Positions 27,062 to 37,095 of a stretch of 64,000 bases of DNA are shown here, piece by piece. A program made the position numbers and the translations under genes. Position 1 is the stretch's first letter. Every line of letters begins with the position of its first letter. Below the pieces are notes generated by a model. That model ran no database searches. It was given only the letters and a program-made list of their open reading frames with translations, and was not told where the DNA came from. This DNA comes from Eubacteriaceae bacterium (lineage in GTDB: Bacteria; Bacillota; Clostridia; Lachnospirales; Lachnospiraceae), in contig CABIWJ010000009.1 in the NCBI GenBank assembly GCA_902362455.1, positions 61,027 through 125,026 of the forward strand, given 5' to 3'.

Positions 27062-27394
27062 ATGGCAGATAAAGTTCATTGTATTAGGAAAACACTAAGA
27101 CTAATGCCAGAGGAAGCCAAGATTCTTGCAAAAAAGGCATGTGATAATGGAATGAATGAGGCTGAGTATATCCGTCTTCTTATCAGTCAGAAACCAAATG
27201 ATTATCCGGAAGTAAGGAAGATTATGAAGGAACTCATTAATGAAGTCAACAGAATTGGAATAAATATCAATCAGATAGTATTTAACAATAATGCCGGGCT
27301 GTATTCCAAGGAAGATAAGACACAGCTGATAGCTTATATGCGAAAACTGAATCAGAAGGTAGATGAGGCGGTGGTAAAGATTGGCAATCAGTAA
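27062..27394 (+). CDS. mobC: MobC-like relaxosome accessory protein
   Basis: A 110-residue protein of the MobC type: an N-terminal ribbon-helix-helix-like part (RKTLRLMPEEAKILAKKACD, NGMNEAEYIRLLIS) and the family signature INEVNRIGININQIV in the second half. MobC proteins bind near nic and help the relaxase melt oriT. The last 14 bases overlap the relaxase gene, so their translation is probably coupled. The ATG at 27062 follows GAGGAAGG about 8-10 bp upstream. Confidence 0.85.
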   Translation: MADKVHCIRKTLRLMPEEAKILAKKACDNGMNEAEYIRLLISQKPNDYPEVRKIMKELINEVNRIGININQIVFNNNAGLYSKEDKTQLIAYMRKLNQKVDEAVVKIGNQ

Positions 27395-28829
27395 AATCCT
27401 TAATATGAAGGATTGTGGTGGGCATTTTCACGGAAAACATCTGAAGAGATCTCTTGATTATGTGATGAATCCGGAGAAAACACAGGATGGAAGGCTCGTT
27501 GGTGCAATCAACTGTCAGGTCGATTCTGCTTTTGAACAGATGAAAGCTACAAAACGGAAGTTTGGAAAAGTTGATAAAAGGCAGGGATATCATATCATTC
27601 TCTCATTTAAGGAAGATGAAGTGAATCCTGATACGGCATTTGAGATAACCCGGAGATTCGTGGAAGAGTATCTTGGAAAATCATATGAGGCAGTATATGT
27701 GGTGCATGATAATACAGCACATGTTCATTCACACATTGTATTTAACAGTGTGAGTTTTGTGGATGGGAAAAAGTACCGCTATGAAAAAGGAGACTGGGCA
27801 AAGTATATCCAGCCAATCACGAATAAGCTGTGTCAGGAATATGGTCTTTCAATCATTGATGTTGATGATGGCAGTAAGGAAAAAGAGCATGAAAGCTATA
27901 AGGACTGGAGCGAATATCGTGAAGGCAGTTTTGTATGGGCAGATATGATTAAGAGAGACCTGGATTCCTGCATACTGCAGGCAGGAAATTATGAGCAGTT
28001 TCTGGAGCTGTTATCTGACAAAGGATATGAGGTCAAGCAGGGAAAGTATCTGGCGGTAAAGCCACAAGGAATGACGAGATTTCGCAGATGTAAGACATTA
28101 GGTGACACGTATTCTGATGAGGCAATCCGGGAAAGGATAGAAAAAGAGGATATTTCATTTTACCGGGAACAGCAGAAAGAAGTACAACCGGTTCTTTGTA
28201 AGTGTAAGGTGAGAAGATACCGAAGGGCAAAGATGTCGGGGCTTCAAAAGAGATACTATGCAAAGCTATACCGGATAGGAAAGCTGAAAAAGAAGCCATA
28301 CAGTCAGGTATGGAAGTATAAGGATGATATCCGTAAGATGCATAAACTGCAGGAGGAGTATTTGTTCCTTGTAAATCATGACATTCATTCAGCAGAGGAG
28401 CTTGTCAGTGTAATCAGCTCATTGACAGATAAAAGAAAAGAAGTTTCAGCAGAGAAAAGCCGCATTTATAAGGCTAGGGAGAGAAGTCGAGAACTTTTTG
28501 ATATAGCAGATGATATGAAAGAGTTAGAACCTGCTGAGAAGTCTTTCCTCCAGGGAGATGAATTTTTTACGGATGAGCATCTGCAATGGGAAACTTTGAA
28601 ACAGAAACTTTTATCACAGGGATATAGCCTTGAAGAGGTGGAAGCACTGCGTAAACATTATAAAGAGGAGTATTCCAAAGCATGTGCAAAAGAAAGGGCA
28701 GTATTCAAAGAGTTGAATATTGGTAAATCTATATGGAAGAGTCTTATTCCAGACAGCGTATCAGATGGAAAAGATGCACAGTACAACAAAGAGACAATAC
28801 GAGACAGGAAAGAGCAGCCAGAACGTTAG
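27381..28829 (+). CDS. relaxase, MOBP-type mobilisation nuclease
   Basis: A 482-residue relaxase that nicks oriT and stays covalently attached to the transferred strand. The N-terminal ~250 residues hold the nuclease: the candidate tyrosine region SLDYVMNPEKT near residue 33 and the metal-binding HUH-type motif HDNTAHVHSHIVFNSV near 108-123. The rest is charged and helical (about 330-460), typical of the C-terminal part. A TTG start is chosen because it yields the family's usual opening MAISKI and has GGTGG about 7 bp upstream. It overlaps mobC by 14 bp. Confidence 0.88.
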   Translation: MAISKILNMKDCGGHFHGKHLKRSLDYVMNPEKTQDGRLVGAINCQVDSAFEQMKATKRKFGKVDKRQGYHIILSFKEDEVNPDTAFEITRRFVEEYLGKSYEAVYVVHDNTAHVHSHIVFNSVSFVDGKKYRYEKGDWAKYIQPITNKLCQEYGLSIIDVDDGSKEKEHESYKDWSEYREGSFVWADMIKRDLDSCILQAGNYEQFLELLSDKGYEVKQGKYLAVKPQGMTRFRRCKTLGDTYSDEAIRERIEKEDISFYREQQKEVQPVLCKCKVRRYRRAKMSGLQKRYYAKLYRIGKLKKKPYSQVWKYKDDIRKMHKLQEEYLFLVNHDIHSAEELVSVISSLTDKRKEVSAEKSRIYKARERSRELFDIADDMKELEPAEKSFLQGDEFFTDEHLQWETLKQKLLSQGYSLEEVEALRKHYKEEYSKACAKERAVFKELNIGKSIWKSLIPDSVSDGKDAQYNKETIRDRKEQPER

Positions 28830-28858
28830 GCTGTTTTTTTAGTAGTTAGGAGGCATAT

Positions 28859-30043
28859 ATGGAAGAAAACAGAGAACCGCTTAGTGCGATAGCAATCGAG
28901 AAAAAATTGCAGCTTCTCCGAAATAAGCATTTTAGTGAAGATACGATTGCTCTTGTAAAAAGTGATTATGAATATGGACTGAAAGAGGAGGAGATCAGCC
29001 TTTATCTCAATAAGTCATACGACATTGAACAGATGAAGATTTTATCGGAATGTCTGCACAAGGATGTTCCAAAAGATGTGATTGATATTATCAAGAATAC
29101 CAAGTATTCGGTTCATCAGATGCAGGTGTCCCTTGAATTTTATGAAAAGGGTGTACCTGTTCAAACAATTAAGGAGGTTATGGACAAAGGGGAAAAACCT
29201 ATTACCATGCGACGATTATATGAGGAAGTTCTGGAACAGCTGAATAAAGTCAAGAACCAGATTCCAGAAGAGTCTGAGTATGTGAAAGCACTCATTTCTC
29301 AGATGGATGAAGTGGTTGCAAAGATCAATCATCAGAATGAAAGGTATGATGCCCTGAATAAGAAGCTTTCTGAAATAGAGACTTCCAAAGATGATGAGGA
29401 AGTCAGGGGGCGTCTGGTCAAGGAGAACCAGGATAAGGACGCTCTTATAAACAGTCAGCAGAATGAACTGAATAAGGCAAGCAGTACGATTGCAAGACTC
29501 AGGGATGATATTGAGAAAAAGGATAAGGAGATGAAGCGTATGGGAGACAGAATAGAGTCATTGGAAGATAAGATCATAAGTGTTGCCACAGAGAATAAAA
29601 AAGAAGCAGAAAGTAAGGCAGAGCTGCAGGAAAGCCAGTCCGTATCACAGGCAGATAAAAAGATGGTTGATACAGTTGCAGTTCCTCAGAATATGCAGGC
29701 TGTGGCAAACGGGATTCCGGTCTATTATCAGATTCCGATAGTTGATGGTACTGGAAATGTGGTGCAGAGACTTCCGATTGAGAGAAGTGTGAGAAAGAGC
29801 GGCAACAGCGGAGTGGCAGGTCTTTTTGCAAGACTGTCATTTAAGAAAAAGTCAAGGGCAGATATTGTAAAGCTGGTTGCATCGGGAGACCTTGTTCCGG
29901 CGCAGCTTGTGCAGATTAAGAGTGCAATAGAAAAGGGACTTACTGAGTCACAGCTTGTAGAGCTTATCAACAACAACATTTCAGCGGAAAAGATGAAGGA
30001 GATCATTGAGATTGCTGTGCTTGAAAACAGCATGGCAGATTAG
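28859..30043 (+). CDS. coiled-coil protein, function unknown
   Basis: A 394-residue soluble protein. Residues 1-110 are helical. A long coiled coil fills about 120-260 (LEQLNKVKNQ, QQNELNKASSTIARL, MGDRIESLEDKI). A linker with 'PVYYQIPIVDGTG' follows, and the C-terminal ~80 residues form another helical region (SRADIVKLVASGDLVPAQLV). No known domain is recognised. It sits between the relaxase and PcfB genes, so a structural or bridging role in the relaxosome or coupling complex is an inference from context. GGAGG lies 7 bp before the ATG. Confidence 0.65.
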   Translation: MEENREPLSAIAIEKKLQLLRNKHFSEDTIALVKSDYEYGLKEEEISLYLNKSYDIEQMKILSECLHKDVPKDVIDIIKNTKYSVHQMQVSLEFYEKGVPVQTIKEVMDKGEKPITMRRLYEEVLEQLNKVKNQIPEESEYVKALISQMDEVVAKINHQNERYDALNKKLSEIETSKDDEEVRGRLVKENQDKDALINSQQNELNKASSTIARLRDDIEKKDKEMKRMGDRIESLEDKIISVATENKKEAESKAELQESQSVSQADKKMVDTVAVPQNMQAVANGIPVYYQIPIVDGTGNVVQRLPIERSVRKSGNSGVAGLFARLSFKKKSRADIVKLVASGDLVPAQLVQIKSAIEKGLTESQLVELINNNISAEKMKEIIEIAVLENSMAD

Positions 30044-30052
30044 GAGGAACTT

Positions 30053-30457
30053 ATGAATTTAGCAGTAGTAAATGAAGCAGTAACAGAGATGAATGGTGTG
30101 GAGCATCAGTTTACAGAGGAAGAGAAAAACTTTGTTGTCCAGTTCGCATTCAGAAGCGGCAGCAAGGAAGATACGATTTCTCTTATTGAAGCATTGGCAC
30201 ATTCAGCGGATGAGGCTGAGTCGGACGAGATTATGGTCACATACAGGTCTAAATATGATATGAAGCCTGCATGGGTGGAGCAGGTGGAAAACCTGCTTGT
30301 GGCACTTGAGATGTACCGTATCGAGGAGGAAAAAGCAATCAATCATCTGGCAGATATTTTGACTGCTTATGGTATTGATGTATCAGCCGAGGAAATCCGT
30401 ACAACAGAGACAGAAACACTTAAAACAACAGTCAGAGAGAAAGTGGAGGTGCGATAA
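30053..30457 (+). CDS. hypothetical protein of the transfer operon
   Basis: A 134-residue acidic, mostly helical protein (QFTEEEKNFVVQFAFRSGSK, MKPAWVEQVENLLVALEMYR). It starts 9 bp after the coiled-coil gene, and its TAA overlaps the next gene's ATG (TAATG), a sign of translational coupling with PcfB. No family is recognised. Confidence 0.65.
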   Translation: MNLAVVNEAVTEMNGVEHQFTEEEKNFVVQFAFRSGSKEDTISLIEALAHSADEAESDEIMVTYRSKYDMKPAWVEQVENLLVALEMYRIEEEKAINHLADILTAYGIDVSAEEIRTTETETLKTTVREKVEVR

Positions 30458-31575
30458 TGGCAGAAGAGATTCAGGAAGCGGTGCAGATCATCCGTGTAGC
30501 TTATGATGGCATTGAGATTGCCATGAAGGTAGGAAGTGGCGGAATAGCTGCCATGCAGAGGGCAATAGATTTCTTAAAAGGGATGCTTGATTATGAAAAG
30601 TCACTTGGCAAGACATCCATGAGAAAGCTGCTCTTAAAGGGCGGTGATTTACAGGTATTGCAGTTTAATACCGAAGATATGAAAAAGGTTGAAAAGATGG
30701 CAAAGAAGTATGGAATCCTGTATTCGGTACTTCCAGACTGTAACAGGAAAGACGGATTGAGTGAGGTTATCTTCCATACTGAGGCAGTTCCACGTGTGAA
30801 TATGATGATACAGAAGCTCAAGTTTGGCAAGATTGCCACATTTGACGATTATCTGAAGAATGGAGATGAAAAATCCCTTGGCAAGCTGATGGATTTTTTG
30901 AAGAAACAGCAGGGAAACGAGAAAAGCCACACGATAGAAGGTGATAAGGTTAATTCCGCCATTGACGGACTGATTGAAAAAGTCGGAATGTTTGCAATGG
31001 AAAAGAAAGCTATCAGTGTGGATCAGGTCAAAGAGAATTTCAGCATCAATGGTGAGCAGGCTGAAAGTGTTATCAGACAGCTTGAGACAATCGGTGTGCT
31101 TGGCAGCAAGAATGAGGATGGCACCCATACAGTCATGATGGACAAGGATGCATTTATCAATCGTGTCAGAGGCTATCAGGACCTTGCTGAGAGAATGAGG
31201 GCAGTTGCAGCATCAAAAAATGCGAACCTGTCAGATGTGACTATCAGCAAGAAGCTGATTATTGAAGAAAACGACCATGCTGTAAAGACAAGAATCCCAG
31301 GCACATGGGGAGAAGAGGCAAGATATGTATGGCTCCGTAAGGAAAACATCATGGAGATTCATGGTGGAAAGACAATGCTTACCTTCCTTGATTCAACCAA
31401 GGATTATAAGCTCTACGATGAGCAGAATCGTGTGGTGACAACCCAGAAAGGAACCGAGCTTTATACTCACTATGATAAGGTGGAATCATCTGTCAGGGAG
31501 CGTTACGAGAAAGTGCAGAAGCAGCAGAAAAAGACCACACAGAAGAAAACTGTTACCACGAAGAAAGCGAGGTAG
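30457..31575 (+). CDS. PcfB family (DUF3801) conjugation protein
   Basis: A 372-residue protein whose first ~155 residues match the PcfB/DUF3801 pattern (IEIAMKVGSGGIAAMQRAID, LLLKGGDLQVLQFNTED, PRVNMMIQKLKFG). PcfB and relatives act with the VirD4 coupling protein; virD4 begins 6 bp downstream. The middle part is a predicted winged-helix-like region (about 190-240: KKAISVDQVKENFSINGEQA), and the C-terminus is basic (KKTTQKKTVTTKKAR). It probably links the relaxosome to the coupling ATPase at the membrane face. Confidence 0.8.
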   Translation: MAEEIQEAVQIIRVAYDGIEIAMKVGSGGIAAMQRAIDFLKGMLDYEKSLGKTSMRKLLLKGGDLQVLQFNTEDMKKVEKMAKKYGILYSVLPDCNRKDGLSEVIFHTEAVPRVNMMIQKLKFGKIATFDDYLKNGDEKSLGKLMDFLKKQQGNEKSHTIEGDKVNSAIDGLIEKVGMFAMEKKAISVDQVKENFSINGEQAESVIRQLETIGVLGSKNEDGTHTVMMDKDAFINRVRGYQDLAERMRAVAASKNANLSDVTISKKLIIEENDHAVKTRIPGTWGEEARYVWLRKENIMEIHGGKTMLTFLDSTKDYKLYDEQNRVVTTQKGTELYTHYDKVESSVRERYEKVQKQQKKTTQKKTVTTKKAR

Positions 31576-31581
31576 CAGCCT

Positions 31582-32095
31582 ATGCAGACAACAAAGAAAA
31601 AGCCGTCACTGATATTCATTCTTGTGGGTGCAGTGTTAGCCGGGTATCTTGGTTATCTGATAAATGGTGCGTGGATAGAGGGAATAGCATTTAATGAATT
31701 TATGGACAGATTCAATGAAGTATGTGCGGTTCCCTTTGCCAACTATTACAATTCCAATACAGTAAAAGCAGTAGCCATTGCATTAGGTATCTATGCGATG
31801 GCTATTGTTATGTATTACACCAGTCAGAGAAACTATATGCCCGGTAAGGAATTTGGTACGGCAAGATTTGAAAATCCGAAGCAGGTCAACAAGATACTTG
31901 CAGATAAGGATGAAAATTTCAACCGGATACTCAGCCAGAATGTGAAGATGTCGCTGGATTTCAGAAGGCTCAAGCTCAATGGAAATATACTTATCTGTGG
32001 TGGTTCTGGAGCAGGAAAGACATTTTATGAAGTAAAGCCGAATCTGATGCAGATGCCGCATAACTGTTCCTTTATCTGTACCGATCCAAAGGGAG
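31582..32095 (+). CDS. virD4: VirD4/TraG coupling ATPase, exon 1 (split by group II intron)
   Basis: First 171 codons plus one base of the type IV coupling protein, which pumps relaxase-bound DNA into the secretion channel. Two N-terminal membrane segments (about 9-28 and 60-78) are followed by the P-loop GGSGAGKT (about 140-147) and FICTDPKG. The coding sequence stops making sense at 32096, where the intron's 5' end begins. Without splicing, the frame runs on to a stop at 32146-32148, giving a truncated protein of 188 residues. Joining to 34771 restores DPKGEILRSCGQMLKNNGY, as in uninterrupted relatives. AGGTAGCAG gives only a modest ribosome-binding site. Confidence 0.88.
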
Positions 32096-34770
32096 GTGCG
32101 AAACGTTCCATAGTGAAAAGCTATGGCACGATTGCAACTAATAATTGAATAAAAAAAATAGTAGTAAATCGGAGAACTAAACACACGATATGTCGAATGA
32201 TGGAGTAACGTCCTGAAAGGCAACCCTAATCCTCCGACTTGCACCTAAGTTAGTAGAAACTAAAGTGTAAGAAGCTCGGTGAAGTCGGCAGAGAGATACC
32301 GAAACAGATTAGATGTCGAAAGCATTTCAGAGGTGAGATGTGTATCCTATATGCCGGGGGTCTATAAACTATCTATGGTGAGAATGAAGAGAGTTAAGCT
32401 CTTCTGACGAAACTTCGAATGTACGGGTCTATATCGGGACTATGTAGAAATGCATAGTGACACAAATAGTGTCGTTACTGTGGGCGAGTAAGACTCCGCC
32501 TTTATGAAAGTCCATACATTGTTACAGGCAGTGTCAAGGTAACAGGCTCATAGAAGGAACCTAAGGATAGATGTAAAGATAGTGTGTTTGGAACGTTGGA
32601 AGCTGACAGCGTGGAGAATCTACTTTCTACGAAACGTATCAAACGGGAAAATCACAATAGTGATATAAGTGAGATTATGTCAGTGAAAGCGGAGGTATAG
32701 TACCGAAGAAACCGTGATAATAAGCGGTGGAGGGAAGACCTCTAGTCATACAGTTAAGCAAATTAAAGTCGAATGGTATGGGTTCGAGTAAGACTAAGAG
32801 ATGTAATCACTCCTAGATAGGAGGTTACAGACCATGCTAAAGAAAACCAAATTGAGATACAACGAATATTATGATATGCAAAGAGTATATGATTCATTGT
32901 ATTCAGCAAGTAAAAACGGTAACAACTTTTATAAGTTACTGGAGATTATTGGTTCAGAAGAAAATATCAGGTTAGCATATAGAAACCTAAAGAGTAATAA
33001 AGGTAGTAATACCAAGGGAACTGATGGAAAGACAATAGACGATATTAAAGAACTAACAGATGAAACTGTGATTAATACAGTGAGAGAGATGTTAGCTGAC
33101 TACAAACCTAAGTCTGTCAGAAGAGTGTACATTCCAAAACCAGGAAGTGACAAGAAAAGACCATTGGGTATTCCGTGTATATGGGACAGATTGGTTCAGC
33201 AGTGCATATTGCAGGTCCTTGAACCAATCTGTGAACCTAAGTTTCACAACCATTCATATGGTTTTAGACCAAACAGAGACACACATCACGCAATTAGTAG
33301 AACAGTTAGTATGATAAATATGTACAAGCATTACTACTGTGTTGATGTTGACATAAAAGGGTTTTTCGACAATGTCGACCACGGAAAACTTTTGAAACAG
33401 ATATGGACACTTGGAATAAGAGACAAGCGTTTAATAAGTATCATAAGTAAGATACTTAAGTCAGAAATAAAGGGAGAAGGAATACCGACAAAAGGTACAC
33501 CACAAGGTGGAATAATAAGTCCACTACTATCCCTAATAGTCTTAAATGAATTAGATTGGTGGATAAGTAATCAATGGGAAACATTCAAACCAAACAGAAT
33601 GTCTAATGTTGCAGCATTTCGAACATATGCGAAGAAATACACCAATCTGAAAGATGGATTTCTAATAAGATATGCAGATGATTTCAAAATAATGTGTGGA
33701 AGTTATAACGAAGCACAGAGATGGTATCACGCAACAGTGGATTTCTTAAAAACAAGATTGAAATTGGACATAAGTGAAGAAAAATCAAAAGTCATAAATC
33801 TTAAGAAAAACTCATCAACATATTTAGGTTTTAAAATAAAAGTCGTTCCAAAGGGGAAGACCAGATATGGTTATATAGCAAAGACTGATATGAGTGACAA
33901 GGCAATTAAGAATGCAAAAAGCAATCTAAAAGCCAAAATAATTAACATTCGAAAAGACAACCCAACAGTGGCAATTAAAAACTATAATTCAGCCATTAGA
34001 GGAATACAAAATTATTATTGCATAGCAACAAATATTTACAACAATTTAACGGATGTGAATTACGCTCTCTTACCAACCATAAGAATACGTCTTAGAGACA
34101 TTAGCAAAACAATTCCATTTAAGGAAACAGACATTAATTTTCAAAAACAAACAATGGGTATTCAGAAAGAAACAAAAATTGTAACCATAGGAGATATGTG
34201 TTTACTCCCATTAACGGGAGTTCACCATAGGAGTCCTATGAATTTCTCTCAGGAAATAAGTAATTATACTTCAAAAGGTCGAGAGAAAATACACAAGAAT
34301 TTAATGCTTATTACACAAAGAGAATTTGAAGCCATAGCTAAAATGAGAGACCCAACAGAAACAATAGAATTTAATGACAATAGTTTATCAGCATATGTCA
34401 TTCAGCAAGGAAATTGTTACATAACGGGTAAGAAGTTAGATGTTAGCCATATGAAGTGCATTAGAAAGAAACCTTTAAAAAAGAGGGGAACTAATAATAA
34501 CGGAAATATAATCTTTATAAATTCAGATGTGTACAAGGCAATATTTACGAGAAAGATGGTTGAAGCCCAAGGTTTATTAAGAAAATTTAAGTTGAATGAA
34601 GAACAATGGAAAAAAGTTAATTATATAAGGCAAAATTATGATTACCAAAAGGTTTAGACAATAAATAATTTGCAAATGTATGATGGCACGCCGTATGAGG
34701 CGAAAGTCTCACGTACGGTGTAGAGCAGGGGAAAAGGTGGAGATAATATCAAATCCTTACCTATTGCTAT
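32096..34770 (+). mobile_element. group II intron inside virD4
   Basis: A 2675-bp intron with 5' end GTGCGAAACG (bacterial consensus GTGCG), a reverse transcriptase gene, and near the 3' end the domain V hairpin around 34687-34724 (GTATGAGGCGAAAGTCTCAC). Domain VI and a 3' end CCTATTGCTAT follow. The boundaries are fixed to the base by the host reading frame: exon bases 32095 and 34771-34772 make one glutamate codon. The 5' 738 bases hold the structured domains I-III. The intron lies in sense with virD4, so splicing can restore the coupling protein. Confidence 0.92.
32834..34657 (+). CDS. ltrA: group II intron reverse transcriptase/maturase
   Basis: A 607-residue intron-encoded protein that helps the intron fold and splice and copies it during mobility. 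Reverse transcriptase blocks are visible: RRVYIPKPGSDKKRPLGIP, DVDIKGFFDNVDH, GTPQGGIISPLLS and RYADDF (YADD at about 280-283). A maturase X domain follows (about 360-470). The C-terminal region is HNH-like but eroded: NCYITGKKLDVSHMKCIRKK and NSDVYKAIF lack the paired histidines expected at these places, so the endonuclease is probably inactive. The ATG has AGGAGG about 7-8 bp upstream. Confidence 0.92.
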   Translation: MLKKTKLRYNEYYDMQRVYDSLYSASKNGNNFYKLLEIIGSEENIRLAYRNLKSNKGSNTKGTDGKTIDDIKELTDETVINTVREMLADYKPKSVRRVYIPKPGSDKKRPLGIPCIWDRLVQQCILQVLEPICEPKFHNHSYGFRPNRDTHHAISRTVSMINMYKHYYCVDVDIKGFFDNVDHGKLLKQIWTLGIRDKRLISIISKILKSEIKGEGIPTKGTPQGGIISPLLSLIVLNELDWWISNQWETFKPNRMSNVAAFRTYAKKYTNLKDGFLIRYADDFKIMCGSYNEAQRWYHATVDFLKTRLKLDISEEKSKVINLKKNSSTYLGFKIKVVPKGKTRYGYIAKTDMSDKAIKNAKSNLKAKIINIRKDNPTVAIKNYNSAIRGIQNYYCIATNIYNNLTDVNYALLPTIRIRLRDISKTIPFKETDINFQKQTMGIQKETKIVTIGDMCLLPLTGVHHRSPMNFSQEISNYTSKGREKIHKNLMLITQREFEAIAKMRDPTETIEFNDNSLSAYVIQQGNCYITGKKLDVSHMKCIRKKPLKKRGTNNNGNIIFINSDVYKAIFTRKMVEAQGLLRKFKLNEEQWKKVNYIRQNYDYQKV

Positions 34771-36452
34771 AAATCCTTAGAAGCTGCGGGCAGATGTTAA
34801 AAAATAACGGATATAACCTGAAAGTCATTAATCTGTTAGAGATGGATAAATCAGACTGTTACAATCCATTTTCCTATATCAGAGAGGAAACAGATGTGGT
34901 CAAGCTGATTACAAACCTTATCAGCAATACGACACCAAAGGGAGCGACACCAAGTGATCCGTTCTGGGAAAAAGCGGAAGGATTGTTCTTACAGGCTATC
35001 TTTTACTATGTGTGGCTGGAGGTACAGCCGGCAAAGAGAAACTTTGAGACAGTACTTAAACTTCTTGGAGAGGCAGAGGTTACAGAGCAGGGGAAGGCAT
35101 CAAAGCTCGATGTGCGTATGAAGTTTTTAGAGGAAAGTTCTCCGCTTGGAGCTAATCATCCGGCAGTCAAGCAGTACAACAAATGTATGAGAGGTGCAGG
35201 AGATACCGTCCGTTCCATTATCATCAGTGCCAACTCAAGACTTGCATTTCTTGAGAACAAGCAGGTTTTACGATTACTCTCAAAAGATGAGCTTAATCTG
35301 TCTGATATCGGCATTGGAGTAAATGGTGATGGGGAGACAAAGACAGCACTCTTTTGTGTAATCCCTGATAGTGACAAATCCTATAACTTTATTATTGGAC
35401 TACTTTATACGCAGATATTTCAGGAACTGTACTATCAGGCGGACTTTAACTGTGGCGGCAGACTTCCAATTCATGTGACCTTTATGTTAGACGAATTTGC
35501 GAATGTCGCATTGCCGGATGACTACTGTTCATTGTTATCGACAATGCGAAGCAGGGAGATTTCAAGTATTATCATCATACAGAACTTTGCCCAGTTGAAG
35601 GCACTTTTTAAGGACACCTGGGAGACAATTCCAGGCAACTGCGATACTTTCATCTACCTTGGCGGCAACGAGCAGTCAACGCATAAGTACGTCTCAGAGC
35701 TGCTTGGAAAAGGTACGATTGATAAGAAGTCAAGCGGTGAGACAAAGGGCAGACAGGGAAGCTCTTCAAGGAATTATGATGTATTAGGCAGGGAACTGTT
35801 TACACCCGATGAAGTCAGAAAGTTGGATAATAAGAAGTGTATTATTTTTATCCGTGGTTTTGATCCTATCATGGATAATAAGTTCATACCATTCAATCAT
35901 CCGATGTTTAACCAGACAGCAGATGGCAAGGGAGAGCCTTATGTTCATCAGATAAGGGGAGCAGATAATCTTATCGGTCCGCCATTTGAGATTTTATCGG
36001 ATAAGGCAGTAAAGCATTATGAAAAGATGAAGGACAAGGGCGAGAATGTGTATATAGATTCTCTTACCTATGAGCAGTTTATGATGCTTGGTGATGCAGA
36101 ATTAAGCAGAAGATTCTCTATGCAGGATGAGGCAGAACAGAAAGCAAAGATTGACAGAGAACAGGCAAATGAGCTTGAGTATGTTGATGAATCGCAGAAA
36201 GCAGATAGTACAGCAGCTGCCAGTGGTTCTAGTGGAAACGCTGGTGGTAAGCCTGTAAGAAATCCTGAGAGGGAAAAGCCTAAGTGGGAAGATACGATTA
36301 CGAATCGAATGCTGCACTGGTCATATACGCCGGAGCAGAAAGAAGAGGTGAAGAAAGCACTTGCCGCAGGAGTTCCGAAAGCAACGATTCTTACTTACTT
36401 CTATCCGGAGGTAACTGTGGAGAAGATGAGTTCATATCGGAAGAAGCATTAA
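34771..36452 (+). CDS. virD4: VirD4/TraG coupling ATPase, exon 2
   Basis: Remaining 559 codons; the spliced protein would be 731 residues. It contains the Walker B-like motif FMLDEFANVALPDDYCSLLS, the all-alpha domain, the sensor region IIIIQNFAQLKALF, and FIYLGGNEQSTHKYVSELLG typical of TraG/VirD4 ATPases. The C-terminus is a disordered linker followed by a basic helical end (TPEQKEEVKKALAAGVPKAT). No start is needed inside the exon; the ATG at 34794 has no ribosome-binding site. The gene is therefore functional only if the intron splices. Confidence 0.88.
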
Positions 36453-36461
36453 ATGATATCG

Positions 36462-36496
36462 CATAGGCACAGGAAATGTGATATACTGTGCCTATG
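36462..36496. promoter_or_regulatory. 11-bp inverted repeat before the VOC gene
   Basis: CATAGGCACAG (36462-36472) and CTGTGCCTATG (36486-36496) with a 13-nt spacer, just after the virD4 stop. It may end virD4 transcription or act as an operator for the next gene; only a short A-rich stretch follows. Confidence 0.45.
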
Positions 36497-36545
36497 TAAA
36501 AAGAATGTGTTTTACAAATCGCAATTTTCTCAGGAGGCTATAAAT

Positions 36546-36998
36546 ATGATTGGAAGAATTTATCATGTTGGCTTAACCGTTTCTGATATAGATCGCTCCA
36601 TTGCTTTCTACAGGGACATTCTCGGGCTTGAATTTCAAGGCGAACTTTTTATGGAAGGCGAAGAAACAGATAAAATGTTCCGTAAGAAAAATTGTAAAGC
36701 AAGGGTTGCTTATTTGAATGGTTCGAAGGCTATTGAAGCACCACCAGTCGAATTGATTCAGTTTGTAGACAGCGAAATCCATAAAGCACAATCGGATTTG
36801 TTTACAACCTCTATCTCAGAAGTGTGCTTCTACACGGATGATATTGATTCGGTCTACAAAACCTTTATCGAAAATCATGTGGATTGCTTGTCTGAACCGC
36901 AGTATTTCGACTTTAGAGCAGATGGATTTGGGGAAAGTCGAGCTTTTTATTTTAGAGACCCGGATGGCATTATTCTTGAAATGATGCAGCCGCTTTGA
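36546..36998 (+). CDS. VOC/glyoxalase-fold protein (cargo)
   Basis: A 150-residue vicinal-oxygen-chelate protein with two beta-alpha-beta-beta-beta modules: GRIYHVGLTVSDIDRSIAFY at the start and EVCFYTDDIDSVYKTF in the second half, ending in FYFRDPDGIILEMMQP. The metal-ligand positions His (residue 7) and Glu near the end fit the glyoxalase/dioxygenase/fosfomycin- and bleomycin-resistance superfamily. The substrate is not readable. It is not a conjugation gene and sits alone between virD4 and the pilin gene, in more AT-rich sequence, so it looks like inserted cargo. AGGAGG lies 8 bp before the ATG. Confidence 0.8.
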   Translation: MIGRIYHVGLTVSDIDRSIAFYRDILGLEFQGELFMEGEETDKMFRKKNCKARVAYLNGSKAIEAPPVELIQFVDSEIHKAQSDLFTTSISEVCFYTDDIDSVYKTFIENHVDCLSEPQYFDFRADGFGESRAFYFRDPDGIILEMMQPL

Positions 36999-37095
36999 TG
37001 AAAAATCATAAGTACAGGAAAGTGGAAACTTCAAGTTTGTCTGACTCACAACAATTTAATATCAAACTAATACAAGCACTTTAGCCAATATGGTT

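Noticed and set aside
32096..32148. C-terminal tail of a 188-residue stand-alone VirD4-like protein
   Set aside because: The last 17 codons are intron sequence. The real exon ends at 32095, as the restored codon with 34771 shows.
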